A stretch of DNA of 64,000 nt from Rothia mucilaginosa (GCF_001548235.1 NZ_AP014938.1:1798001-1862000); one strand, 5' to 3'. Counted from the stretch's first letter, positions 1 through 9,315 are shown. The notes: a model not told the origin generated them from the letters alone. A program made the numbers and translations.

Positions 1-294
1 AAGACCCTTGAACTTACCGGAGACGATGCCGTCCTTGTAATCGCGAACCTTGCCCATTTCGATGGACTGCAGAACAGCGTTAACGCCAACCTTGGACGCC
101 TCGCGTGCCTCTTCAGCCAGCTCAGCAGCGTGCAGGTACGCCTTGGTGGGGATACAGCCGGTGTGCAGGCAGGTGCCGCCGACCTTTTCCTTCTCGATCA
201 GGCCGACGGTGAAGCCTAGCTGGCGTGCGCGAATAGCTGCAGAGTAGCCAGCGGAACCGCCGCCGAGGATGAGGATGTCGAATTCTTGAGCCAC
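1..294 (-). CDS. lpdA: Dihydrolipoyl dehydrogenase, N-terminal part (runs off the left edge)
   Basis: E3 flavoprotein subunit of 2-oxo acid dehydrogenase complexes; it reoxidises dihydrolipoamide with NAD+. Only about 98 N-terminal residues are in the window. They contain the FAD-binding dinucleotide motif GGGSAGYSAA, and then GGTCLHTGCIPTK, which carries the redox-active CxxxxC disulfide typical of this family. I chose a GTG start at 294 because AGGGAG lies a few bases upstream. pepA lies upstream on the same strand. The pepA-lpdA order is common in actinobacteria, usually followed by the E2 gene, which would lie beyond the left edge. A 16-bp dyad (349-364) lies in the promoter region. Confidence 0.93.
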   Translation of the reverse strand, partial: MAQEFDILILGGGSAGYSAAIRARQLGFTVGLIEKEKVGGTCLHTGCIPTKAYLHAAELAEEAREASKVGVNAVLQSIEMGKVRDYKDGIVSGKFKGL

Positions 295-348
295 GATATT
301 GCTCCCTTGCATAGTTGTGGGGGCTAAAGACCCCTGCAATGAGTTCTT

Positions 349-364
349 TACCAATTTATTGGTA
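349..364. promoter_or_regulatory. Short dyad upstream of lpdA
   Basis: TACCAAT and ATTGGTA form two 7-bp perfect arms with a 2-bp centre, 55 bp upstream of the lpdA start. The size and position suit a dimeric repressor site, but no regulator is identified. The rest of 295-754 holds only this site, the pepA terminator and a degenerate A-rich repeat (about 598-652, units like CCAAGAAAAGACG). Confidence 0.3.
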
Positions 365-654
365 GGTTTCCCTAGCATGCGCGAAAGGCCCGCGACTCAC
401 AAAAATCGCGCGCCCCTCCGCGTACGCAGAAAAACACTTAATACAACAATACCCCCGTTGAGGGTCGTTTAAGTTCACTCAGGGCGGTTTTAGCCGATTA
501 ATCACCCAAACAGCGCAAATTTTTCACCACTCAAGAAAAGCGGTGCGTCATTGAACGGCGTGGTGACAGGACCACTAGGGCGGTCGCACAGAACGCAACC
601 AAGAAAAGACACCAAGAAAAGATGCCAAAGAAAGACGCCGCCAAGAAAAGACGC

Positions 655-696
655 AGAGGAGGGCTTCCCGGCAGAAATACCGGAAAACCCTCCTCT
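655..696 (-). terminator. Nested stem-loop downstream of pepA
   Basis: AGAGGAGGG (655-663) pairs perfectly with CCCTCCTCT (688-696). The loop carries an internal CCGG/CCGG stem. It lies 60 bp past the pepA stop. There is no strong U tract, so termination efficiency is uncertain. Confidence 0.55.
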
Positions 697-754
697 GATT
701 AGCTCTATGCTGAACGGCTACGCACCAGCTAGGACGCGCGCCCAGCCATGCAGA

Positions 755-2251
755 CTACTTGGCGTAGGACTGGATGAAGTTCACCAGGGTAGCGGTACCG
801 AAGCCGGTACCCTCCTTCGGAGTGAAGCCGTAGGGTGCCTCCTCGTTGAACGCGGGGCCCGCAATATCCAGGTGAGCCCAGGGGATGCCCTCGCCCACGA
901 ATTCCTTCAGGAACAGGCCCGCAGTCAGTGCACCACCGTAGCGGGAACCAATGTTCTTGATGTCAGCAACGGGGGACTCCAGGCTCTTACGCAGGTAGGA
1001 CTCCAGCGGCATCGGCCAGTACGCCTCACCCGCTGCGGCACCGGCTGCAATCACGCGGCCGCGAATCTCCTCGTCACCGAGCAGAGCCGCAGTGCGCAGA
1101 CCCAGAGCAGCCATAGCGGCACCGGTCAGGGTAGCGATATCCAGGATGACGTCCGGGTTCGACTCGGAAGCCAGGGCGATACCGTCAGCCATGACCAGGC
1201 GGCCCTCAGCGTCAGTGTTCAGCACCTCAACGGTACGGCCATCACGCATGGTGATGATGTCCTCCGGGCGCAGTGCGTGACCGCCGGGCATGTTCTCAGC
1301 CAGGCACAGGTAACCGGTCACCGCAACCGGAACATCCAGCTCAGCGGAAGCAACCACAGCGTTCAGCACGGCAGCAGCACCCGCCATATCGCACTTCATG
1401 GTCATCATCGAAGCGGCAGGCTTCAGCGAGTTACCACCGGTATCGAAGGTAATGCCCTTACCAACCAGAGCAATGTGAGCCTTCGGGTTCTCCGGGGTGT
1501 ACTTCACAACGGCAAGAACCGGCTTGCGGGGCGAACCCTGACCAACACCGGAAATGCCGCCGAAGCCCTCCTCAGCCAGGCGGTCGTGGTGGAACAGCTC
1601 AATCTCAATGTTCGAGTAATCCTCAGCGACCTCAGCAGCGAACTCAGCGAAAGTCTCCGGGTACAGGTGCGACGGAGGCAGGTTCACCAGACGGCGAGCA
1701 TCCTTAGCGGTCTCACCCAGAACCAGGGCGTGCACCAGAGCCTCTTCAGCCTCTTCCTGATCAATCGATGAAACAATCAGAATGGACTCGATTTCTTCCT
1801 GGACCGAATCCTTGGTCTTGAAACGCAGGCCCTCCTCAACGAAGTTACCCAGCACAGCGCCGTGAGCAATAGCCTCAATTTCCTCTACCGAAGAAACACC
1901 GAAGTCGAAAGCAATCTCCTCAGCGGAACCAACCAGCTGACGAGCCGCAGAACCGGCAGCGTAACGCAGAGCGTCCAGACGCTCCTGACCCTCAGCAGTA
2001 TCAGAGCCCAGACCCGCCAGCGCCACAATGCCGGCACCGGTGTCCTCAAGGCCGGGCAGGCGCAGCAGCTGATCGGGTGCACCCGAGGCGCCCAGCGCCT
2101 CCAGCAGCTCGTTAATACCCTCAATAGAGTCCTCAGACAGGGAGCTCGGCGCCAGGTACGCGCCGTCCGAACCCTTCAGAACGCCCAGAACCAGAACGTC
2201 AGCTTCGAGCGCTTCAAGGTCGGTGCTGTGAATAGACAGAGACAGAGACAT
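755..2251 (-). CDS. pepA: Leucyl aminopeptidase (M17 family, PepA)
   Basis: Cytosolic metallo-exopeptidase that removes N-terminal residues from peptides during protein turnover. The 498 residues match the usual M17 length. The C-terminal catalytic domain carries the metal-binding lysine and aspartate in VGKGITFDTGG (about 263-273) and the signature NTDAEGRL (345-352). The N-terminal 160 residues form the more variable macro-like domain. The ATG start follows AAAGGAG at good spacing. It is transcribed toward lpdA and diverges from the PAC2 gene. Confidence 0.95.
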   Translation of the reverse strand: MSLSLSIHSTDLEALEADVLVLGVLKGSDGAYLAPSSLSEDSIEGINELLEALGASGAPDQLLRLPGLEDTGAGIVALAGLGSDTAEGQERLDALRYAAGSAARQLVGSAEEIAFDFGVSSVEEIEAIAHGAVLGNFVEEGLRFKTKDSVQEEIESILIVSSIDQEEAEEALVHALVLGETAKDARRLVNLPPSHLYPETFAEFAAEVAEDYSNIEIELFHHDRLAEEGFGGISGVGQGSPRKPVLAVVKYTPENPKAHIALVGKGITFDTGGNSLKPAASMMTMKCDMAGAAAVLNAVVASAELDVPVAVTGYLCLAENMPGGHALRPEDIITMRDGRTVEVLNTDAEGRLVMADGIALASESNPDVILDIATLTGAAMAALGLRTAALLGDEEIRGRVIAAGAAAGEAYWPMPLESYLRKSLESPVADIKNIGSRYGGALTAGLFLKEFVGEGIPWAHLDIAGPAFNEEAPYGFTPKEGTGFGTATLVNFIQSYAK

Positions 2252-2683
2252 CGTTACTCCTTTGCGTATGTCTTCTCAAAATAGTCGGGGCACATCCTCG
2301 CGCCCGAAAAACTCAACTGTAGGCCCTCGAAGAGTGAGGATGAATACCGCCGCGCAAAGCCGCGCGGACTACTGCTTCTACTCTACACGGATATGCAGGA
2401 GGGCGTGAGGTTCAGCTCTCACCCCGACAGCCGACAGCACGGAAAAACGCACAAGAAGCCGAGCTGCAGCCTCTTAAGAACCTCGATGGGACGCCAAACA
2501 AGTTCACCTACTGCGAGAAAAGCCCGAACACTGTCGAGACAGGGCAGTAGTGGCATAAAATGAAAGACTACGGAAAGCGTCAGATAACAGAAGACGCCCC
2601 TTCGCCCCAACACCTCGGGTACCGGCAGAAAACGCTAAGCCCACCCGAACGCGGCGCGAACCAGACAGAAGTGAGGAGGCGTA
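2252..2683. other. Intergenic region between divergent pepA and PAC2 genes
   Basis: The 432 bp contains the two divergent promoters by position. I see no convincing -35/-10 pair and no gene; an open frame from 2560 is out of phase with the PAC2 gene and lacks coding character. Confidence 0.4.
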
Positions 2684-3589
2684 ATGCTCAACCCCGAAGA
2701 CCTCTACTTAGCCAACACCAAAATATTGGACGACCCCAGGATGCACGGGCTAACCCTCGTCATCGCCCTCTCCAGCCCGCAAGACGCAGGCTCCACCGCC
2801 GGCCAGCTCGGACAGGTGCTACTCAGCGAACTCAAAAACATTGAAATCGTCGAGTTCGACAGCGACCAGCTGCACAACTACCGTGCCCGCCGCCCCTACA
2901 TTCGCTACGAAAAAGACCATTTCGAAACGCCGCAATACCCGCAGCTGAAGCTCTACGCCGTAGAAGATAGCCTCGACAAGCCGTTCCTGCTGCTCACCGG
3001 TGCCGAACCGGATCTGCAGTGGCAGCGCTTCGAAAAGGCGGTGCTGACCATCGCCCAGCGGGTCAAGCCATCCCTGGTCGTGCTGGTCTCCGCATTCCCC
3101 ATGCCGGTGCCGCACACCCGCCCCTTCCCGATTACCGCGCACGGTTCCCGCAAGGACCTGATTCACGGCATCTCCCCGTGGAAGCCCAGCGCGGACGTGC
3201 ACGCGACCATCACCAACCTGTTGGAAGTGCTCTTCACCGAAAACGGAATCGACACCGTCGGCTTCGGCGTGAACATTCCCCAGTACATTTCGGAGGCGGA
3301 CCTGCCGCAGGGCACCCTCACCGCCCTCGAACACGTGGGCATGGCGGCGCACCTCTCCCTACCCACCGAGAACCTGCGCGAAGCCGCACGCCACGTGCAC
3401 AGCCAGATCAACGATCAGGTCAAGCAGAACCCCGAAATCGGTCGCATGATCACGGCCATGGAAGAGAACTACGACGAGAACTTCCGCACCTCCGATATTG
3501 CGATTCCCCTCTCGCGACGCGATGCGCACAACGTGCCCAGCCGCGACGAGATTGGTGAGCTCTTCGAACGGTTCCTCGACGAACAATAG
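2684..3589 (+). CDS. PAC2 family protein
   Basis: 301-residue protein of the PAC2 (proteasome assembly chaperone 2-like) family, widespread in actinobacteria with unproven function. Visible family features are an N-terminal hydrophobic strand followed by a glycine-rich turn (DAGSTAGQLGQ, about 38-48), the LLLTGAEPDLQW segment (about 108-119), and VVLVSAFPMPVPHTRP (about 137-152). There is no signal peptide or membrane segment. The ATG start follows GTGAGGAGG. It stands alone between pepA and the DUF4192 gene. The family call is by pattern only. Confidence 0.75.
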   Translation: MLNPEDLYLANTKILDDPRMHGLTLVIALSSPQDAGSTAGQLGQVLLSELKNIEIVEFDSDQLHNYRARRPYIRYEKDHFETPQYPQLKLYAVEDSLDKPFLLLTGAEPDLQWQRFEKAVLTIAQRVKPSLVVLVSAFPMPVPHTRPFPITAHGSRKDLIHGISPWKPSADVHATITNLLEVLFTENGIDTVGFGVNIPQYISEADLPQGTLTALEHVGMAAHLSLPTENLREAARHVHSQINDQVKQNPEIGRMITAMEENYDENFRTSDIAIPLSRRDAHNVPSRDEIGELFERFLDEQ

Positions 3590-3720
3590 GTGCGCGCAGT
3601 AGGGGATGCTGCGGGGGAGTGCGAGTCATAGGGGCGCGAGCATAGGGCAGCGTCGTAGGGGAGCGGAGAGTTGCCCGTCGGGTAGTGCGTGACAGATTAT
3701 GACGCGCCACCCCGCGCCGC

Positions 3721-3729
3721 TGTGGACAA
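3721..3729 (-). promoter_or_regulatory. DnaA-box-like site
   Basis: TGTGGACAA is the reverse complement of TTGTCCACA, the high-GC actinobacterial form of the DnaA box. A second near match, GTATCCACA, is at 3792-3800 within the adjacent palindrome. A single 9-mer can occur by chance, so binding is not shown. Confidence 0.35.
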
Positions 3730-3750
3730 ACCCCCGCGCACAAACGAACA

Positions 3751-3813
3751 ATACGAATAAATCTGTGGAACCTTCGAACACATGAACCGAAGTATCCACA
3801 GATTTATTTGTAT
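3751..3813. repeat. Long AT-rich interrupted palindrome
   Basis: AATAAATCTGTGGA (3756-3769) pairs with TCCACAGATTTATT (3795-3808). The stem extends outward through ATAC/GTAT with one G-T, and inward through CTTCG/CGAAG. It sits between the PAC2 stop and the DUF4192 start. It could be a terminator without a T tract or a protein-binding site. Confidence 0.6.
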
Positions 3814-3851
3814 AACCTGCGCACCCGCGCAAACCATGCCACCGTGAAGGC

Positions 3852-5717
3852 ATGAACGCAAACAATATTTCTAACGGCAATACCCCCAACAGCGGCCACT
3901 TCCAGGGCGACCATCTCCACAGCAGCTACGACACGCCCCCGCCCATCCGCAACGAATACGACGTGCTCAGCTGTGCCCTCCACCAGCACGGCTACTGGCC
4001 CGACCACTCACTCATTATCCTCACCGCAACCGACACCACGCTCGGCCCCAGCCTGCGCGTCAACCTACCCGACGAACCCTGCACCCACACCGAACGCGCC
4101 GACTTCCTGCACGAAACCTTCGCCAAACTGCCCACCTGCCACAACGGCGAAACCCTCACCCGCTTCTACGCCATCATCATCGACGGCGACAACACCGTAC
4201 GCCAACGCCAACTGCACCCCAACACCGCGCAACTGGCCGCCATCGAAGAAATCCAACGGGACGTCGACACCCAAATCCCCATCAACGCATGGCTGCACCT
4301 GCTCCACGACCCGCGCATCGTCAGCGAACTACGCTGCGAAGACGTCATCTACGCAGGCGGCGCCAGCATCTGGGCACTCGACCCCGAACAGCAGGCGCTC
4401 ACCCTCCTCGCACCCATCGAAGAAATCCGCCACAGCAGCTACTACACCTGGCTCACCCGCCACGGCGACACCATCGCCGACACCGCCCAACACAACTACG
4501 CCCACAGCCCCTGGGACACCGACCCCACAACCAGCCCCGAAACACGCCACGACTGGGAAAACGCCGTAGAACTCTGGGACCACACCCACATCACCCGCCA
4601 CGAAGAAGCCCGCAAAGGCGTCCGCACCATCTACCGTCAAGCCCAAATCGACCTCTGCTACTGGGACGCCGCCATCAACGCCGCCGCGCACCTGCTCACA
4701 ACCCACCCGGTTGATGATGCCGATGCACCCACCATTGGCGACACACTCCGCGAACTCATCCCCGCCGAAGTTGCCGGGCACCTACGCGCCTCCATCGCAC
4801 CGGCAGCCCTCAACCCCATCACCGCCGAAATGCTCACCTACCTCGCCGGCTACGGACTCAACCACGCCCAAAAAGCGCTCGCCTACCTGCACTACTCCGC
4901 CCAATACACCTACCACGCCTTCGGAGGCGAATACCCCAGCACCAACCTCGCACCGCTCGAACCACCCCACTACGGCACCCGCATCACGCGCAAAACCTAC
5001 ATCCCCGCCAGCTTCACCCACGCGTTCAGCACCGCACCCGGCACCGAACAGAGCCACGTGCGCGCCGTGCCCGAAAAATGCGTGCAATGGCAAGACTGGA
5101 TTCGCCGCACTCACCGCACTATTCAAGAGAGCCGCAGCATTCAACAGAACCGCAACAGTCAGCACGCCAACCTCAACGGCTGGGCATTCGAAAACCTCAC
5201 CCCCGCCGACCTCGCCAGCGCCGCCGAACTCAACACCATCAGCCGCGAGGTGCTCTCGCGCCTCGCCGGACACCCCGAAGACCACAACGCCCACAACACA
5301 TTCGAGAACCTCAAACAACGAATCGACGAAAGCTGCACCACCAGCGAATACCTCACCGAACGCCACGCCGTCTACACCCACTACCTCAACGCCCTCAAAG
5401 GAAAACTAGACAGCCCCCACTGGGCACGCCTCAACGCCCTCGAACTACTCACCAGCCTGCTCACACCCCACAGCACCGACGGAGAATACGCCGCACTACG
5501 CAACACCCAAGCCTGGGCCAACTGGTACAAGGGCTACAGCACCTACGCCCGCCTGCTCCGCCAAGAAGCCCGCCGCCACACATTCGGAAAGGACCTCAAC
5601 ATCCTCGACGTACACCTCAACGCAGGCAACCTACCTGCCTGGATCAAACACACCATCTGCGGCGAACCCGGAACACACCGCCGACCCATCAGCACCCTCA
5701 AACCCCGAAAACCCTAA
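3852..5717 (+). CDS. DUF4192 domain protein
   Basis: 621-residue cytosolic protein of unknown function. The N-terminal part (about 30-180) has the DUF4192 pattern: a segment like LxxxGYWPDHSLIIL, then a strand ending LRVNLPD, and later RCEDVIYAGGASIWALD. DUF4192 genes lie near the primary sigma factor in many actinobacteria, as here. The remaining roughly 400 residues are predicted mainly helical and rich in H, T and N, which makes the protein longer than many members. The ATG at 3852 is preceded by a modest GTGAAGG. Third positions are strongly C/A on this strand. I have no function to propose. Confidence 0.65.
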   Translation: MNANNISNGNTPNSGHFQGDHLHSSYDTPPPIRNEYDVLSCALHQHGYWPDHSLIILTATDTTLGPSLRVNLPDEPCTHTERADFLHETFAKLPTCHNGETLTRFYAIIIDGDNTVRQRQLHPNTAQLAAIEEIQRDVDTQIPINAWLHLLHDPRIVSELRCEDVIYAGGASIWALDPEQQALTLLAPIEEIRHSSYYTWLTRHGDTIADTAQHNYAHSPWDTDPTTSPETRHDWENAVELWDHTHITRHEEARKGVRTIYRQAQIDLCYWDAAINAAAHLLTTHPVDDADAPTIGDTLRELIPAEVAGHLRASIAPAALNPITAEMLTYLAGYGLNHAQKALAYLHYSAQYTYHAFGGEYPSTNLAPLEPPHYGTRITRKTYIPASFTHAFSTAPGTEQSHVRAVPEKCVQWQDWIRRTHRTIQESRSIQQNRNSQHANLNGWAFENLTPADLASAAELNTISREVLSRLAGHPEDHNAHNTFENLKQRIDESCTTSEYLTERHAVYTHYLNALKGKLDSPHWARLNALELLTSLLTPHSTDGEYAALRNTQAWANWYKGYSTYARLLRQEARRHTFGKDLNILDVHLNAGNLPAWIKHTICGEPGTHRRPISTLKPRKP

Positions 5718-5735
5718 AGGCGAGGTATAAAACGA

Positions 5736-5769
5736 GGGAGGGGCGCGCCACCCCCGGCACGCCCCTCCC
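5736..5769 (+). terminator. Stem-loop after the DUF4192 gene
   Basis: GGGAGGGGCG pairs with CGCCCCTCCC across a 14-nt loop, 20 bp past the stop. No T run follows. Confidence 0.55.
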
Positions 5770-5843
5770 ACATGCGCCCACTCCCGCGCACAATCGCACC
5801 CACCCAAAAACACCCCCAAGCCCACCCCGACCAGCGCGTCAAG

Positions 5844-5896
5844 TTGAAAGCAACCAAAAATCTGCAATACTTATATATTGACCCCGTACAGTCAAT
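5844..5896 (+). promoter_or_regulatory. Candidate sigma factor gene promoter with dyad
   Basis: TTGAAA (5844-5849) and an AATACT/TTATAT-like -10 (about 5866-5876) could form a promoter. ATTGAC (5877-5882) and GTCAAT (5891-5896) form an inverted repeat just downstream. This is the only AT-rich patch in the 390-bp gap before the sigma factor gene. Confidence 0.3.
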
Positions 5897-6058
5897 GCGC
5901 TACAACGCGCCCTCAAACCGCTCCACACAACGAGCAACGGAACCCTGCAAACCACCACCCAACGCACGCGGAATAAAACCCGCCACCACAGCGTTAAACC
6001 GGACAAACGCAGCAAACACCCCGACCGAGGACGCCAGCACAGACTTGACAGGGTCTTA

Positions 6059-6080
6059 GGTGTTTTGCAAACAAAACACC
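6059..6080 (+). promoter_or_regulatory. Hairpin in the sigma factor 5' UTR
   Basis: GGTGTTTTG, loop CAAA, CAAAACACC: a perfect 9-bp stem with a 4-nt loop ending 25 nt before the GTG start and just upstream of the ribosome binding site. A role in translation or mRNA stability is possible but not shown. Confidence 0.45.
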
Positions 6081-6105
6081 CCACCACAAGCCAGAAAGGG
6101 TTCTA

Positions 6106-7473
6106 GTGGCACCTGCAACCAGCAAGAAGACCGCGACCGGCGACGCAACCGAAGAAACCGTCGCAAAAACCACCACCAAGACCACCCGCACCAAGAAGGC
6201 AACCACCAAAGCCGCAGCGGCAACCGAAGACACCACCGGCGCAACCGCCGAAACCGGTGCAGAGACCACTGCCGAAACCGAGGCAGACAAGCCCAAGCGC
6301 ACCCGCAAAACCACCACCACCGCAACCAAGCGCAAGACCGGTGGCCGCCGCAAAAAGAACGACGACGACGAATTCGACCTCGTACTCGACGAAGAACTCG
6401 AAATCACCGACGGCGAAGACGAAATTGACGAAGAAGACGAAGAAATTGTAGCCAAAAAAGAAGAAAAGAAGGCCGCAGAAGCAGTAGCAGCCAAGGGCTC
6501 CGGCTTCGTCCTCACCGCAAACGACGACGACGACGCACCCGCACAGCGCGTCGTCACCCCCGGCGCAACCGCCGACCCCGTCAAGGACTACCTCAAGCAA
6601 ATCGGCAAAGTCTCCCTGCTCAACGCACAGCAGGAAGTAGACCTCGCCAAGCGCATCGAAGCAGGCCTCTACGCCGAACACAAACTCGCCGAAAACCCCG
6701 ACATGGACAAAGACCTCAAAAAAGCCCTGCGCTGGGTCGTCCACGACGGCAAGCGAGCCAAAAACCACCTGCTCGAAGCCAACCTGCGACTCGTCGTCTC
6801 CCTCGCCAAGCGCTACACCGGCCGCGGCATGCTCTTCCTCGACCTCATCCAGGAAGGCAACCTCGGCCTCATCCGCGCCGTCGAAAAGTTCGACTACTCC
6901 AAGGGCTTCAAGTTCTCCACCTACGCAACCTGGTGGATCCGCCAGGCCATCACCCGCGCAATGGCAGACCAGGCCCGCACCATCCGCATCCCCGTGCACA
7001 TGGTAGAAGTCATCAACAAGCTCGCCCGCGTGCAGCGCCAGATGCTCCAGGACCTCGGCCGCGAACCCACCCCCGAAGAACTCGGCAAGGAACTCGACAT
7101 GACCCCCGAAAAGGTCATCGAAGTCCAGAAGTACGGCCGCGAACCCATCTCCCTGCACACCCCCCTCGGTGAAGACGGCGACTCCGAATTCGGCGACCTC
7201 ATCGAAGACTCCGAAGCAGTCGTCCCCGCAGACGCAGTGTCCTTCACCCTTCTGCAGGAACAGCTCCACTCCGTGCTCGACACCCTCTCCGAGCGTGAAG
7301 CCGGCGTGGTCGCAATGCGCTTCGGCATGACCGACGGCCAGCCCAAGACCCTCGACGAAATCGGCAAGGTCTACGGCGTGACCCGCGAACGAATCCGACA
7401 GATCGAGTCCAAGACCATGTCTAAGCTCCGTCACCCGTCGCGTTCGCAGGTACTGCGCGACTACCTGGACTAA
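6106..7473 (+). CDS. sigA: Primary RNA polymerase sigma factor (RpoD/SigA)
   Basis: Housekeeping sigma-70 factor that directs RNA polymerase to vegetative promoters. It has 455 residues. An N-terminal tail of about 155 residues is first Ala/Thr/Lys-rich and then acidic, as in other high-GC Gram-positives. Region 1.2 follows ([11 protein letters not shown]), then the core region 2 (about 225-300) with [14 protein letters not shown] and [13 protein letters not shown] for -10 recognition. Region 3 follows, and region 4.2 near the end has [11 protein letters not shown] for -35 recognition. The GTG start follows AGAAAGGG. It is monocistronic by spacing. Confidence 0.96.
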   Translation: MAPATSKKTATGDATEETVAKTTTKTTRTKKATTKAAAATEDTTGATAETGAETTAETEADKPKRTRKTTTTATKRKTGGRRKKNDDDEFDLVLDEELEITDGEDEIDEEDEEIVAKKEEKKAAEAVAAKGSGFVLTANDDDDAPAQRVVTPGATADPVKDYLKQIGKVSLLNAQQEVDLAKRIEAGLYAEHKLAENPDMDKDLKKALRWVVHDGKRAKNHLLEANLRLVVSLAKRYTGRGMLFLDLIQEGNLGLIRAVEKFDYSKGFKFSTYATWWIRQAITRAMADQARTIRIPVHMVEVINKLARVQRQMLQDLGREPTPEELGKELDMTPEKVIEVQKYGREPISLHTPLGEDGDSEFGDLIEDSEAVVPADAVSFTLLQEQLHSVLDTLSEREAGVVAMRFGMTDGQPKTLDEIGKVYGVTRERIRQIESKTMSKLRHPSRSQVLRDYLD

Positions 7474-7582
7474 AAGTTCCTGACTAGCAGTTCTAATTGC
7501 GTGCGGATGCTCGCGGTAAGTTCTGCGCAGCAGGCTCGCGGACGATGCTCGCGGTACAGTTCCGCATGACCGGCACACGGAC

Positions 7583-7656
7583 GATGCTCGCGGGGGAGTG
7601 CCCCCTCTTCAGCGCCTGGGGGCGCTTCGAGGACGGAGCCCCCGCTACGCATGTCC
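7583..7656. repeat. GC-rich stem-loop repeat, copy 1
   Basis: About 74 bp containing GCTCGCGGGGGAGTGCCCCC, then a second small hairpin and GGACGGAGCCCCCGC. Outer GCGGGGG can pair with CCCCCGC. It is shared with 7832-7902 and 9167-9240. Shorter units CGGACGATGCTCGCG precede it several times from 7500. Confidence 0.75.
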
Positions 7657-7720
7657 GTTGCGCCGTTTACGCTTGACCGGCTACACCGTAAAGTTTAGGT
7701 TCGCTAGTTCTAGTACATAC

Positions 7721-7756
7721 AGAAAAGGCTCTCCGATATACCGGAGAGCCTTTTCT
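7721..7756. terminator. Bidirectional terminator between sigA and the convergent gene
   Basis: AGAAAAGGCTCTCCG and its exact reverse complement form a 15-bp stem with a 6-nt loop. There are A residues on the left and T residues on the right, so it can act on both strands. Confidence 0.85.
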
Positions 7757-7831
7757 GTGCCTATATGCAGTTTGTATATACGGCATGCGGACGATGCTCG
7801 CGACACCATTCCGCACAGCCGGCACGCGGAC

Positions 7832-7902
7832 GATGCTCGCGGGGGAGTGCCCCCTCTGCGGCGCGGGGCGCCTTGAGGACGGAGCCCCCGCTGCGCATGT
7901 CC
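7832..7902. repeat. GC-rich stem-loop repeat, copy 2
   Basis: Closely matches copies 1 and 3, including CTTGAGGACGGAGCCCCCGC. It ends 17 bp from the stop codon of the minus-strand gene, so it lies in that gene's 3' UTR. Confidence 0.75.
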
Positions 7903-7918
7903 GCTACGCCGGGTACCG

Positions 7919-9064
7919 TTACAGACCCAGCTGGCGCAGATAGCGTTCCGCCACCCCCTCCACCTGATCCAAACCACGCACACGACCCAGCGCCTCCGAC
8001 CAAGCATCAGCCTCATCGCCACCCACCGGGAAACCAGCCGCCGCCCACAACGCCGCCGTCATCGCACCCACCGAATCCGAATCCGAATCCACCGACACCG
8101 CACGGCACAACCCCTCAAACAAGGCGCCACGCACCATCGCATCATCAGCATCAGTCGGCAGGCTCTTCACCGCATCCGCCGCGCACCAGAGCGCCACACC
8201 CAACAGCTCAGGCGCCGTCCAACCCGTACCAAAATGCTCCGCCACAGCCACCGGAACCGGCACCGTACCGCCCTCCAGCAGCTTGATGGCACGACTCAGC
8301 GCCGCCGCCGTACGCGACGCATCACCCGGAATCGAATCATCCGCTGCCACCGAACCACACCACGACACCACACGACGCGCCGCCTCCAACAACGCACCAA
8401 AGGAGCCCGACGGGGACGCCAACAAGTCACGCACCAGCAACGCATACGCAGCCGCCGAAGCCAACGCCTCCGGATGCCCATGCGTCAACGCCGCCGCACG
8501 CACCGCCAACAAAACCACCGTACGCTCCTGCGCCACCGGCAAAACACCCAACGCCGCCGAACGCACCAACGCACCACTACCCAAAGCCTCAGGATTCAAC
8601 GACTTCGACACCAACTGCATCTCACCCGAACCCAACGCCCGCAACGTCGCCGCACCCGGACCACGACGAGCCGTCAACTCCGAAGCCCCATCAATCTCAC
8701 GATCCAACGAAAACGGCGCAGACTCCGGCAGAACCTCACCAATACCGCGGAACCACCGCAAATACGCCAACCACAGACACGCCAACTCATCCGCCGCCGC
8801 GCCCTCATTATTCCACTCCAAAACCTCCGTCAAAGCGTCCAGCGTGAAACACGTCAGCTGCGTATCATCACTGACCAGCAACTCACCAAACGCCGAATCC
8901 CACGGCTTAGGGTTGCACTCCGTAATCTGCTCAGCCGACAGAAGCTCCAACGGATAACCCAGCGCATCACCCAACGCAGACGCACGCAACAAGCCGCGCA
9001 CCCTGCCCGCAAACTCAGCCGAAACCTCAGGTGCACGCGTGAACTCAACAGAAGAAAAACTCAT
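7919..9064 (-). CDS. ADP-ribosylglycohydrolase-like protein
   Basis: 381-residue protein resembling the DraG/ADP-ribosylglycohydrolase superfamily, which removes ADP-ribose from proteins or related molecules. Supporting segments are GLLRASALGDALGYPLE near residues 19-35 and SDDTQLTCFTLDAL near 61-74; acidic pairs of this type bind the two Mg ions in the family. The usual C-terminal DD motif is less obvious, so substrate and activity are uncertain. I chose the ATG at 9064 over an upstream in-frame start at 9127 because homology begins soon after it. Its own-strand codons end mostly in G/T, opposite to its neighbours. It converges on sigA. Confidence 0.65.
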   Translation of the reverse strand: MSFSSVEFTRAPEVSAEFAGRVRGLLRASALGDALGYPLELLSAEQITECNPKPWDSAFGELLVSDDTQLTCFTLDALTEVLEWNNEGAAADELACLWLAYLRWFRGIGEVLPESAPFSLDREIDGASELTARRGPGAATLRALGSGEMQLVSKSLNPEALGSGALVRSAALGVLPVAQERTVVLLAVRAAALTHGHPEALASAAAYALLVRDLLASPSGSFGALLEAARRVVSWCGSVAADDSIPGDASRTAAALSRAIKLLEGGTVPVPVAVAEHFGTGWTAPELLGVALWCAADAVKSLPTDADDAMVRGALFEGLCRAVSVDSDSDSVGAMTAALWAAAGFPVGGDEADAWSEALGRVRGLDQVEGVAERYLRQLGL

Positions 9065-9166
9065 AGGGCGATTATCCCACGGGCGTTTAGGATGCGGGGG
9101 TAGGGTTACAAGCGGCTTTGCGCTCATGCTCGCGGGGGAGTGGATGCGCCAGGCGGCTTCGTGCTC

Positions 9167-9240
9167 ACGCTCGCGGGGGAGTGCCCCCTCTGCGGCGCTG
9201 GGGCGCCTTGAGGACGGAGCCCCCGCTCCGCACGAGCACC
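9167..9240. repeat. GC-rich stem-loop repeat, copy 3
   Basis: Third copy of the element seen at 7583 and 7832, in the same orientation. A partial unit (GCTCATGCTCGCGGGGGAGT) precedes it at about 9122. It lies in the divergent spacer before sbcD. Confidence 0.75.
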
Positions 9241-9315
9241 TACGCCGCGGTGGGTTCCGAACCGCGAATGACGAACTGTGAGGCGCAAAACATGACGCAA
9301 TGCCATACTGAAACC

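Noticed and set aside
6103..7578. 491-codon minus-strand frame opposite sigA
   Set aside because: Shadow of the sigma factor gene; composition Phe/Gly/Val-biased.
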